Origin: Paracyclopina nana
Lineage: Eukaryota; Arthropoda; Copepoda; Cyclopoida; Cyclopettidae
Assembly (NCBI GenBank): GCA_019096065.1
Contig: JAGUCH010000002.1
Span: 2,864,501-2,928,500 of the forward strand
Direction of reading: 5' to 3'
Length of the DNA: 64,000 bases
Part shown: in pieces, positions 21,478 through 29,985 of the stretch
Numbering within the stretch: the stretch's first letter is position 1
Layout: each line of letters opens with the position of its first letter
Program-made: the position numbers and the translations under genes
Notes under the pieces: generated by a model
Databases searched by the model: none
The model's input: only the letters and a program-made list of their open reading frames with translations
Told to the model about the DNA's origin: nothing

Positions 21478-22335
21478 TTAATAATTATTGAGCATGTCAT
21501 CAAAGGTTTCATTGAGTTCATCTGAAACCTTCTTGATCTTGAGCTTCTCACGGTAGATCTCATCCTCAATGTCATCAATCCTGTGGTTCAGCTTGGTGAT
21601 GTTCATCTCTCCATACTCATAGCGAGCCTCTGACAGCTTAAACCTTTCCAACAAATTATGAATTTTCTCCTTGAGCTTCTCCTCTCTTTCTTGGGCTTTC
21701 TCAGCTGAGATCTCAAGCTGCTTCATGTTCTCACCAACTGCCTCAAGCTCTTGCTCCACATCCTTGAGTTTACCCTCAGCCAACTCAGCCCTCTCATTGG
21801 CCCTCTTGAGCTCATCCTCCTGAACACCCAACTTCCTGGTCATCTCATCCAGCTTCTGCTCATTGTCTCTGGCCATTTTAGTGGTCTCTCTCAGATTTTT
21901 GTCAGATGCCTCAATCTCCACCTCATTGTTCATGGTCTTGTTCTCAAAGTACTTGACCTTCTTCAAGATGCCATCAGCCTCCTTGGAAGCCATGGCAAGT
22001 TTGGTGACAGTGTCAGCCAAGTTGGAATCAGCCTTCTTGGCTTCCTCCTCCATGAGCATGATACGACGAGATGATGCAGAGACCTCTTCCTCAGCATTTT
22101 TCAAGGCTTTCTCTTTTTCCTCCAGGGCTGCCAAGGCTTTAGTCAATTTGTCATTGGTTTCATCAAAGTCACACTCATATCCTTGAATCTTCTTTCCCAA
22201 ATCCCTGATGTCGCACTCAAAATGGTCATTTTTTGAGTTAGATTCTTTTGTTTCATTCTCAAATCTGGCAATTGTGGCCATCAACGAGTCAGTCTCACCC
22301 CTAAGGGACTGCATCTTCTTCCTAATGGCATCCAT
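21478..22335 (-). CDS. Tropomyosin, array copy 3 (near-twin of copy 2)
   Basis: Intronless 285-codon tropomyosin. Compared with copy 2 it differs at only a few residues that I can find: NSKND for NAKND, KALKNAEE for KAFKNAEE, and KEKIHNLLERFK for KDKIYNLMERFK. The heptad pattern is unbroken from end to end. An acceptor (TTACTTTCAG) ends at 22368, 32 nt before the ATG, and matches the acceptor of copy 2 over at least 10 nt, so the duplicated unit probably included sequence upstream of the gene. Distance to copy 2 is 350 bp. Confidence 0.95.
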   Translation of the reverse strand: MDAIRKKMQSLRGETDSLMATIARFENETKESNSKNDHFECDIRDLGKKIQGYECDFDETNDKLTKALAALEEKEKALKNAEEEVSASSRRIMLMEEEAKKADSNLADTVTKLAMASKEADGILKKVKYFENKTMNNEVEIEASDKNLRETTKMARDNEQKLDEMTRKLGVQEDELKRANERAELAEGKLKDVEQELEAVGENMKQLEISAEKAQEREEKLKEKIHNLLERFKLSEARYEYGEMNITKLNHRIDDIEDEIYREKLKIKKVSDELNETFDDMLNNY

Positions 22336-22731
22336 TTTTCTGTGTTTGGGTTATTGACTAGTTGCGTCTGAAAGTAATTTGTATTTGTGATTTTTGTTAA
22401 GTTAAGGTCACAGAAGCATTTATGAAGGTAATCAAACGTATTTAATTATTTTAATTGTATTAGCCTGAAGCTTGTTTATTTTTTGTGATGAAACACGTTG
22501 GCAATTCTGGCTTGTAGTTGGTTGAGGGTATCAGCCATATATTACTTAAATAAGTCTAACCAAGCAAAGGCTTCATATGCATCTATTAGGCTAGAATGGA
22601 ACATTTTATGTAATACAAAAAAGTTAGCTGCAAATTGTTAGCAAAAAGAAGGTGGGTTGTAAAATGTGTTAATGGTTTCTAGAAGGACTAAATTGAGGTA
22701 ATTATTTCTGGCTCTCCAATGCATTCTGCTT

Positions 22732-23589
22732 TTAGTAGTTGTTCAGCATGTCATCAAAGGTTTCATTGAGCTCATCAGAAACCTTCTTGATTTTCAGCTT
22801 CTCACGGTAAATTTCATCTTCAATATCATCAATCCTGTGGTTCAGCTTGGTGATATTCATCTCTCCATATTCATATCTAGCTTCTGATTGCTTAAACCTT
22901 TCCATGAGGTTATGAATCTTTTCCTTGAGCTTCTCTTCTCTCTCTTGGGCTTTTTCAGCTGAGATCTCAAGCTGCTTCATGTTCTCACCAACTGTTTCCA
23001 ATTCTTGCTCAACATCTCTCAGCTTACCCTCTGCAAGCTCAGCTCTTTCATTGGCTCTCTTCAATTCATCCTCTTGGACACCCAACTTCCTGGTCAGCTC
23101 ATCCAGCTTCTGCTCATTGTCACTTGCCATTTTGGTAGTCTCTCTCAAGGTTTTATCAGATGACTCAAATTCCACCTCATTATTCATGGTCTTGTTCTCA
23201 AAGTACTTGACCTTTTTTAAGATACCATCAGCCTCTTTTGAAGTGCTTGCAAGTTTAGTGACAGTTTCCGCTAAATTAGAGTCAGCTTTCTTAGCCTCTT
23301 CCTCCATGAGCATTATTCTTCTTGAAGATGCAGACACCTCCTCTTCAGCATTCTTAAAGGCTTTCTCTTTCTCCTCAAGTGCTGTCAAAGCCTTTGTGAG
23401 CTTGTCATTGGTTTCATCAAATTCCACTTCATAGCCCTGAATTTTCTTGCCCAAGTCTCTGATGTCACATTCATGTTTTTCCAAAATGGAATTCGAATTT
23501 TTAGTGTCGGCCTCAAATCTGGCAATTGTGGCCATCAAGGAGTCAGTCTCACCCTTGAGAGATTGCATTTTCTTCCTAATTGCGTCCAT
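22732..23589 (-). CDS. Tropomyosin, array copy 4
   Basis: Intronless 285-codon tropomyosin with ADTKNSNSILEKHECD in the variable N-terminal part, YEVEFDETND instead of YECDFDETND (shared with copy 5), LAETVTKLASTSK, and the middle block EFESSDKTLRETTKMASD with ELTRKLG and GKLRDVEQELETV. This middle block is almost identical at DNA level to that of copy 6, though copy 5 lies between them, which looks like gene conversion. Acceptor ends at 23620, 30 nt before the ATG. A TTTATT (minus-strand AATAAA) at 22475-22480 could be its poly(A) signal. Confidence 0.95.
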   Translation of the reverse strand: MDAIRKKMQSLKGETDSLMATIARFEADTKNSNSILEKHECDIRDLGKKIQGYEVEFDETNDKLTKALTALEEKEKAFKNAEEEVSASSRRIMLMEEEAKKADSNLAETVTKLASTSKEADGILKKVKYFENKTMNNEVEFESSDKTLRETTKMASDNEQKLDELTRKLGVQEDELKRANERAELAEGKLRDVEQELETVGENMKQLEISAEKAQEREEKLKEKIHNLMERFKQSEARYEYGEMNITKLNHRIDDIEDEIYREKLKIKKVSDELNETFDDMLNNY

Positions 23590-23948
23590 CTTTTTTTATT
23601 TTCGTTGGTCTGGCAAATTCTGAAAGAATTTCTTCTTATTAGCTTGGGGTAATCTACAAAGTTATCAATGAAGTTATATTTTATGTTAAGAGATAAGTTA
23701 TGCGGTTCAAGCAATCAAATATTAAAGAAGAAGGGGTAAAAGCATAAAAATTACGAAGCGTTTTGGCAAGAGCAGGAAAGCAAAGCAAAGAAAGGGATTT
23801 TTTCAGCGCGTGCACTATCTAAAGAAAGGGACATGGTGACTAGCCTATGCTACAAGCAAGACCATCTGATGATCCTAGGAATGTGTATTATATCCTATGA
23901 TTGAGCAAGACAGCAAATGGACCAATTCAATTGTAGCAAGCAGAGTTT

Positions 23949-24806
23949 TCAGTAGTTGTTGAGCATGTCATCAAAGGTTTCATTGAGCTCATCTGAAACC
24001 TTCTTGATCTTGAGCTTTTCCCTGTATATTTCATCCTCAATGTCATCAATCCTGTGATTGAGCTTAGTGATATTCATCTCTCCATATTCATAACGAGCCT
24101 CAGATTGCTTGAATCTCTCCATAAGGTTATAGATTTTATCCTTGAGCTTTTCCTCTCTTTCTTGAGCTTTCTCTGCTGAGATCTCAAGTTGTTTCATGTT
24201 CTCACCAACAGTTTCTAGCTCTTGTTCAACATCCTTAAGTTTACTCTCAGCAAGCTCTGCTCTCTCATTGGCTCTCTTCAATTCGTCTTCTTGTACACCG
24301 AGTTTACGGGTAATCTCATCCAGCTTCTGCTCGTTGTCTCTGGCCATCTTGGTGGTTTCTCTCAAAGTTTTATCTGATGCCTCAATCTCCACCTCATTGT
24401 TCATGGTCTTGTTCTCAAAGTACTTGACCTTCTTCAAGATACCATCAGCCTCCTTGGAAGCCATAGCTAGCTTGGTGACAGTATCAGCTAAGTTAGAGTC
24501 AGCCTTCTTGGCTTCTTCCTCCATCAGCATGATTCTTCTGGACAAGGCAGACACCTCCTCCTCTGCATTTTTGAATGCTTTCTCTTTTTCTTCCAGAGAA
24601 GTCAAAGCTTTGGTGAGCTTGTCATTGGTTTCATCAAATTCTACCTCATAGCCTTGAATTTTCTTGCCCAGATCACGAATGTCACATTCGTGCTGGTCTA
24701 GCCTGGCATTGGACTCTTTTGTATCCGACTCAAATCTAGCAATAGTAGCCAAAAGAGAGTCTGTTTCCGACTTTAGTGACTGCATCTTCTTTCTAATAGC
24801 ATCCAT
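23949..24806 (-). CDS. Tropomyosin, array copy 5
   Basis: Intronless 285-codon tropomyosin. Variable region ESDTKESNARLDQHECD, then YEVEFDETND as in copy 4, EIEASDKTLRETTKMARD as a mix of copy 2/3 and copy 4/6 features, and the unique EITRKLG. C-terminal sixty residues match the other copies. An acceptor (TTTTTTCAG) ends at 24828, 21 nt before the ATG. Distance to copy 4 is 359 bp. The mosaic of shared substitutions supports exchange between array members. Confidence 0.95.
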   Translation of the reverse strand: MDAIRKKMQSLKSETDSLLATIARFESDTKESNARLDQHECDIRDLGKKIQGYEVEFDETNDKLTKALTSLEEKEKAFKNAEEEVSALSRRIMLMEEEAKKADSNLADTVTKLAMASKEADGILKKVKYFENKTMNNEVEIEASDKTLRETTKMARDNEQKLDEITRKLGVQEDELKRANERAELAESKLKDVEQELETVGENMKQLEISAEKAQEREEKLKDKIYNLMERFKQSEARYEYGEMNITKLNHRIDDIEDEIYREKLKIKKVSDELNETFDDMLNNY

Positions 24807-25148
24807 CTTGCTGACTTTAAAGGGTCACTGAAAAAATTGTCCTAATTAGTTTGTGGCAGAAGTTATGGGTGGGAAAGTAAAGCTCTACTTTTAAAGGGAT
24901 CACGCCAAAGGGTAAAAAATTTAATTTATTGTAGATTAATCAAAGTTAATTTATGTGGATGTTGCTGAAACCAGAGCCCTCTCTTAGTTTTCCTACAGTA
25001 GCCTAGAAGCCTGAAACGCTATTAATTGCGAAGATATGTATTGACACTCCTTTAGAAGAATATACATTCGCTTGCAATGGTCATGGCTGTTGAGTTTAAG
25101 CTGTGAATGTTTGCAGTATTGTGTTTGAAAAGGTTGAATGTTGGATGT

Positions 25149-26006
25149 TTAATAATTGTTAAGCATGTCATCAAAAGTCTCATTCAGCTCATCAGAGACT
25201 TTCTTAATTTTGAGCTTCTCCCTATAGATCTCATCCTCAATATCATCAATCCTATGGTTGAGCTTGGTGATATTCATCTCTCCATATTCATATCGAGCCT
25301 CAGCTTGCTTGAATCTTTCCATGAGGTTATGAATCTTTTCTTTGAGCTTCTCTTCTCTCTCTTGGGCTTTTTCAGCTGAGATCTCAAGCTGCTTCATGTT
25401 CTCACCAACTGTTTCCAATTCTTGCTCAACATCTCTCAGTTTACCCTCTGCAAGCTCAGCTCTTTCATTGGCTCTCTTCAATTCATCCTCTTGGACACCC
25501 AACTTTCTGGTCAGCTCATCCAGCTTCTGCTCATTGTCACTTGCCATTTTGGTAGTCTCTCTCAAGGTTTTATCAGATGACTCAAATTCCACCTCATTAT
25601 TCATGGTCTTGTTCTCAAAGTACTTGACCTTCTTCAAGATACCATCAGCCTCCTTGGATGCATTGGCCAATTTTGTGACAGTATCAGCCAAGTTTGAGTC
25701 AGCTTTCTTTGCCTCTTCCTCCATAAGCATAATTCTCCTGGACAATGCTGATACTTCCTCCTCAGCATTCTTGAATGCCTTTTCCTTTTCTTCAAGTGCA
25801 GCCAAAGCTTTGGTTAGCTTGTCATTGGTCTCATCAAAGTCACATTCATAAGTTTGAATTTTCTTGCCCAAGTCACGAATATCACATTCATGCTGGTCAA
25901 TCTTGGCATTAGATTCTTTGGTGTCAGCCTCAAACCTAGCAATTGTAGCCAACAGTGAGTCAGTTTCTGACTTCAGAGACTGCATCTTTTTCCTGATAGC
26001 ATCCAT
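25149..26006 (-). CDS. Tropomyosin, array copy 6
   Basis: Intronless 285-codon tropomyosin. N-terminal variable region EADTKESNAKIDQHECD with IQTYECDFDETND, and LADTVTKLANASK in the first half; the middle block (EFESSDKTLRETTKMASD through EKIHNLMERFK) is nearly the same as copy 4. It differs from copy 4 on both sides of that block. An acceptor (ACTTTGCAG) ends at 26036, 29 nt before the ATG. A TTTATT near 24925 could serve as poly(A) signal. Distance to copy 5 is 342 bp, the shortest spacer in the array. Confidence 0.95.
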   Translation of the reverse strand: MDAIRKKMQSLKSETDSLLATIARFEADTKESNAKIDQHECDIRDLGKKIQTYECDFDETNDKLTKALAALEEKEKAFKNAEEEVSALSRRIMLMEEEAKKADSNLADTVTKLANASKEADGILKKVKYFENKTMNNEVEFESSDKTLRETTKMASDNEQKLDELTRKLGVQEDELKRANERAELAEGKLRDVEQELETVGENMKQLEISAEKAQEREEKLKEKIHNLMERFKQAEARYEYGEMNITKLNHRIDDIEDEIYREKLKIKKVSDELNETFDDMLNNY

Positions 26007-26477
26007 AATGGCTTAGTGTATTGTAGCTGTCACAACTGCAAAGTATTGAAAATATGTCACAAAAGTTGTACCATGCCATTGTTATTCTATAATACTAGGG
26101 TAAAACAAAAAAACCGGGTGCAGTAAATAAATTTATGATTTTAAGTCTGGAAGTTGGAGCCTGACGTATGGTGATACTCATTTATACAGTTTTTAGCCTT
26201 AAAAGGACACTAGACGTGGTTTCCATGCTTTTTAAATTTGCTTTTATCATCAATTGAGTAGAAAAGCCCCTTCTTTTATAGTGTTAGTTTGCACACAAGA
26301 AAAGCAACGCACATAAAATGCTTTTGACGTATGTAGATGCTGGAACATATGAGTTTGCAGTTGGGCTGTGATGTATTTTTAGTACAATCATACAAATATG
26401 TTGCAAGAACTCAAATGATGGCTTATTGTACGTATAAAGAGGTTTTGGCAGACAGAGAAGGTAAGGGTAGTAGCAGT

Positions 26478-27335
26478 TTAATAGTTGTTCAGCATGTCAT
26501 CAAATGTCTCATTGAGTTCATCTGAGACTTTCTTGATCTTGAGCTTCTCACGGTAGATTTCATCCTCAATGTCATCAATCCTATGATTTAATTTGGTGAT
26601 GTTCATCTCTCCATATTCATACCTGGCTTCAGCATGCTTGAGCCTCTCCATAAGTTGATGAATCTTGTCCTTCAATTTCTCCTCTCTCTCTTGAGCCTTC
26701 TCAGCAGAAATCTCAAGCTGCTTCATGTTCTCACCAACTGCTTCAAGCTCTTGCTCAACATCTCTTAGCTTACCTTCAGCAAGCTCAGCTCTCTCATTGG
26801 CCCTCTTCAACTCTTCCTCTTGCACTCCACATTTCCTTGACAATTCATCCAACTTTTGCTCATTGTCACTGGCCATTTTTGTGGTTTCTCTTAGATTCTT
26901 GTCAGCCTCCTCAATCTCCACCTCATTTCTCATTGTTTTGTTTTCAAAATACTTCACCTTTTTCAATATACCATCAGCTTCCTTTGAGGCCATGGCTAGT
27001 TTGGTAACAGTGTCAGCAAGGTTAGTGTCCGCCTTTTTGGCCTCTTCCTCCATCAACATTATCCTTCGTGAGAGAGCTGATACCTCCTCTTCAGCATTTT
27101 TGAAGGCTTTCTCCCGTTCCTCCAGAGTAGCAGTGACTTTGGTGAGTTTGTCATTTGTCTCATCAAAATCACACTCATAGTTTTGAATCTTCTTTCCAAT
27201 ATCACGAATGTCACATTCGTATTGGTCTAGCCTTTGATTGGCTTCTTTTGTCTCATTCTCATACTTTGCTATAATGGCATGAAGTCCATCCGTCTCAGAC
27301 TTGAGAGATTGCATTTTCTTGCGGATAGCATCCAT
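26478..27335 (-). CDS. Tropomyosin, array copy 7
   Basis: Intronless 285-codon tropomyosin forming a subgroup with copy 8. Shared subgroup features are AKYENETKEAN, TMRNEVEIEEADK, and ELSRKCGVQEEEL, which places a cysteine in the middle of the rod, as in many animal tropomyosins. Own features are TDGLHAIIAKYE, RDIGKKIQNYE, EEREKAF and KIHQLMERLKHAEARYE. An acceptor (GACTTCCTGCAG) ends at 27352, 16 nt before the ATG, the shortest leader in the array. Distance to copy 6 is 471 bp. Confidence 0.95.
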   Translation of the reverse strand: MDAIRKKMQSLKSETDGLHAIIAKYENETKEANQRLDQYECDIRDIGKKIQNYECDFDETNDKLTKVTATLEEREKAFKNAEEEVSALSRRIMLMEEEAKKADTNLADTVTKLAMASKEADGILKKVKYFENKTMRNEVEIEEADKNLRETTKMASDNEQKLDELSRKCGVQEEELKRANERAELAEGKLRDVEQELEAVGENMKQLEISAEKAQEREEKLKDKIHQLMERLKHAEARYEYGEMNITKLNHRIDDIEDEIYREKLKIKKVSDELNETFDDMLNNY

Positions 27336-27705
27336 GGCGGCTGGCTAGTTGCTGCAGGAAGTCAAAAGTCTCTAATCAGCATCACATTACAAACAAAGGA
27401 CAAGAAAAAAAAGCAGGACAAGAAACAACGAAAATGTCTATATATATACAATTAGTAAAATGAGCTTACAAGTAGTGCTAGAATATTAATATAGAAACAT
27501 GAATCACATTCTATCTGTAGTCGGCCCAGCAAAATTGTCGTTCAATGATTGAATTATGCAAACATGATTCATAGTCATGCTTAGATGTTTATTGACTTAA
27601 AAAAGCCTCCCTCATTGTGTGCACAGGTAGTGGTTGGTATAGATTGTGGTGTGTGTTTTGCCCCAAATGTAAATTGTGACTAGTTTTACGATCTATTGGG
27701 TGTTT

Positions 27706-28563
27706 TTAATAGTGGTTAAGCATGTCATCAAAGGTCTCATTGAGCTCATCTGAAACCTTCTTGATCTTGAGCTTCTCACGATAGATCTCATCCTCAATAT
27801 CATCAATCCTATGGTTCAGCTTGGTAATGTTCATCTCTCCATATTCATATCTAGCTTCAGCAAGCTTGAATCGGTCCATAAGATTCCAAATCTTTTCCAT
27901 TAGCTTCTCCTCCCTCTCTTGAGCCTTCTCAGCAGAAATCTCAAGCTGTTTCATATTTTCACCAACAGCCTCAAGCTCTTGCTCAATATCTCTCAGTTTG
28001 TTCTCGGCCAACTCTGCTCTCTCATTGGCTCTCTTCAGTTCTTCCTCTTGCACTCCACATTTCCTGGAAAGCTCATCCAACTTCTGCTCATTATCGCTTG
28101 CCATCTTGGTGGTCTCCCTCAAGTTTTTATCAGCTTCTTCAATCTCGACTTCATTCCTCATGGTCTTGTTTTCAAAGTACTTCACCTTTTTCAAAATACC
28201 ATCAGCCTCCTTGGAAGCCATTGCAAGTTTGGTGACGGTATCTGCCAAGTTAGTATCTGCTTTTTTAGCCTCTTCCTCCATCAGCATGATCCGCCTAGAC
28301 AAAGAAGATACTTCCTCCTCAGCATTTTTGAAAGCTTTTTCCTTTTCTTCAAGGGCAACAGATGCCTTGATCAGCTTATCATTGGTTTCATCAAAGTCAC
28401 TCTCATAGTTTTGAATCTTCTTACCCAAGTCTCGAATGTCACAATCATACTTGTCAGACATAGAGTTAGCTTCCTTTGTCTCATTTTCATACTTGGCAAT
28501 TGTGGCAAACAATTGATCAGTTTCTCCTTTGAGAGACTGCATTTTCTTCCTGATGGCATCCAT
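27706..28563 (-). CDS. Tropomyosin, array copy 8
   Basis: Intronless 285-codon tropomyosin, sister of copy 7 (both carry KCGVQEEEL and TMRNEVEIEEADK). Own features: TDQLFATIAKYE, SMSDKYDCDIRD, KLIKASVALEEKE, ENKLRDIEQELEA, and a tryptophan in KIWNLMDRFKLAEARYE, which is rare in a tropomyosin rod. Ends NHY. An acceptor (TTACAG) ends at 28606, 42 nt before the ATG, the longest leader in the array. Distance to copy 7 is 370 bp. Confidence 0.95.
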   Translation of the reverse strand: MDAIRKKMQSLKGETDQLFATIAKYENETKEANSMSDKYDCDIRDLGKKIQNYESDFDETNDKLIKASVALEEKEKAFKNAEEEVSSLSRRIMLMEEEAKKADTNLADTVTKLAMASKEADGILKKVKYFENKTMRNEVEIEEADKNLRETTKMASDNEQKLDELSRKCGVQEEELKRANERAELAENKLRDIEQELEAVGENMKQLEISAEKAQEREEKLMEKIWNLMDRFKLAEARYEYGEMNITKLNHRIDDIEDEIYREKLKIKKVSDELNETFDDMLNHY

Positions 28564-29098
28564 GCTGGTTTTTCTGTGTTTTCAGTTGGGGGTTCTGAGT
28601 GCCAACTGTAAATGGAGAGGGTGTTACAACAACAATGGTGAGGTGGCCTGTTAGTTTCCTAATGACATTCATTTGGGATCATTGCATAATTGCAGACACC
28701 AAATCAAAAGTGGCTGGACGCTGATGCCACTAGTAGCTTGGGGCATCAAATGTCCTGCTCGCAAAAAAGTAATCAAAAGAAACAAAAAGAGAAACCTTAT
28801 CTTTTGGACAACAAAAGAAAACTTCTATCAGATATTCCTAGCAAATTGTGTCTTGTGCAAAAACTACTACTTAGTTCAATGACTCGGCAAACAACATTGA
28901 CAAAAGAACAAAGCCATGCATATGTACCATAGTGTGTAATATTTAAAAAGGAGTGTATACTATGTAGGTAGACTTTTCTCACCAGTTGAGATTGTACTTT
29001 TATTGTAGTAGTAGATCATTGCCATCATTTCATGTGTAATATTAGTAATTGAAGTAGGGGTGTGTTAATAATATATGTTAAAAAGAGTGCAGCATCCT

Positions 29099-29956
29099 TC
29101 AGTAGTTGTTGAGCATGTCATCAAATGTCTCATTGAGCTCGTCAGACACCTTCTTGATCTTGAGCTTCTCCCGATAGATGTCATCTTCAATGTCATCAAT
29201 CCTATGGTTGAGTTTGGTGATGTTCATTTCTCCATATTCATAGCGAGCCTCAGCATTCTTCAGTTTGACAATCAGAGCATGAATATGCTCCTTGAGCTTC
29301 TCCTCTCTTTGCTGAGCCTTCTCCGCAGAAATCTCAAGCTCTTTCATGTTTTCACCGACAGACTGCAGCTCATTCTCCAATTCAAGAATCTTTGTCTCAG
29401 CAGTGGAAGCTCGTTCATTGGATCTCTTGCACTCTTCTTCCTGAACTCCCAACCTCCTTGACATTTCATCCAATTTTTGCTCGGAGTCGTTAGCCATTTT
29501 CTTGGTTTCTCGTACAGTTTTATCCAATTCCTCAATCTCAACCTCATTCCTCATGGTTTTGCTCTCATAGTGTTTGACCCTCTTCAAGATTGCATCAGCT
29601 TTCTTGGAAGTTATGGCCAAATCAGTGACAGTGTTGGCCAAGTTGTTTTCAGCTTTCCTCACTTCTTCCTCCATCAATGCTTGCCTTCTAGTCATGCCAT
29701 TGACATCCTCCTCAGTGGTCTTGAGAGTTTTCTCAGTCTCCTCCAGCTTGGACAGAGAAGCCACTAGCTTGTCATTGGTAGTGTCGTAGTCAGACTCCAA
29801 AAGGTTGATCCTCTTTGAAATTTCACGTACATCACTCTCACATTGAGTGGCCACGTCATTTGCCCTCCGAGTTTCTTCTTCGAAATTTCGAATTTGGTTG
29901 ATGAGAGCATCAGTCTCAGATTTGAGGCTCTGCATCTTCTTCTTGATGGCGTCCAT
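29099..29956 (-). CDS. Tropomyosin, array copy 9 (most diverged, 5' end of the array)
   Basis: Intronless 285-codon tropomyosin; the open frame runs 42 codons further upstream, but MDAIKKKMQSLK fixes the true start at 29956, and an acceptor (TATTCACAG) ends at 29985, 28 nt before it. It is the outlier of the array: NQIRNFEEETRRANDVATQC, VREISKRINLLESDYDTTND, VNGMTRRQALMEEEVRKAEN. The last fifty residues (ARYEYGEMNITKLNHRIDDI through FDDMLNNY) are still almost identical to those of the other copies, so this end is either strongly constrained or homogenised. The KKK start is closer to canonical animal tropomyosins, so it may be the founder. Confidence 0.95.
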   Translation of the reverse strand: MDAIKKKMQSLKSETDALINQIRNFEEETRRANDVATQCESDVREISKRINLLESDYDTTNDKLVASLSKLEETEKTLKTTEEDVNGMTRRQALMEEEVRKAENNLANTVTDLAITSKKADAILKRVKHYESKTMRNEVEIEELDKTVRETKKMANDSEQKLDEMSRRLGVQEEECKRSNERASTAETKILELENELQSVGENMKELEISAEKAQQREEKLKEHIHALIVKLKNAEARYEYGEMNITKLNHRIDDIEDDIYREKLKIKKVSDELNETFDDMLNNY

Positions 29957-29985
29957 GTTGTTATTTTGTGTAAGGGTTGGAGAAC

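Larger units (their letters stand above)
19035..29985 (-). repeat. Tandem array of nine intronless tropomyosin genes
   Basis: Nine 858-bp units on one strand, spaced 340-535 bp. Identity is concentrated in the coding sequence, and the spacers look unrelated between units apart from an acceptor-like pyrimidine-AG just before each ATG. All nine frames are intact and all are exactly 285 codons. Confidence 0.95.

Noticed and set aside
27919-28611. Long plus-strand open frames opposite the tropomyosin genes (up to 230 codons)
   Set aside because: They recur opposite every array copy because coiled-coil codons (Glu, Lys, Leu) leave the antisense strand free of stops. No conserved product.
19035-29956. 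Tropomyosin array as processed pseudogenes
   Set aside because: All nine frames are intact with identical length and unbroken heptads; substitutions are conservative.
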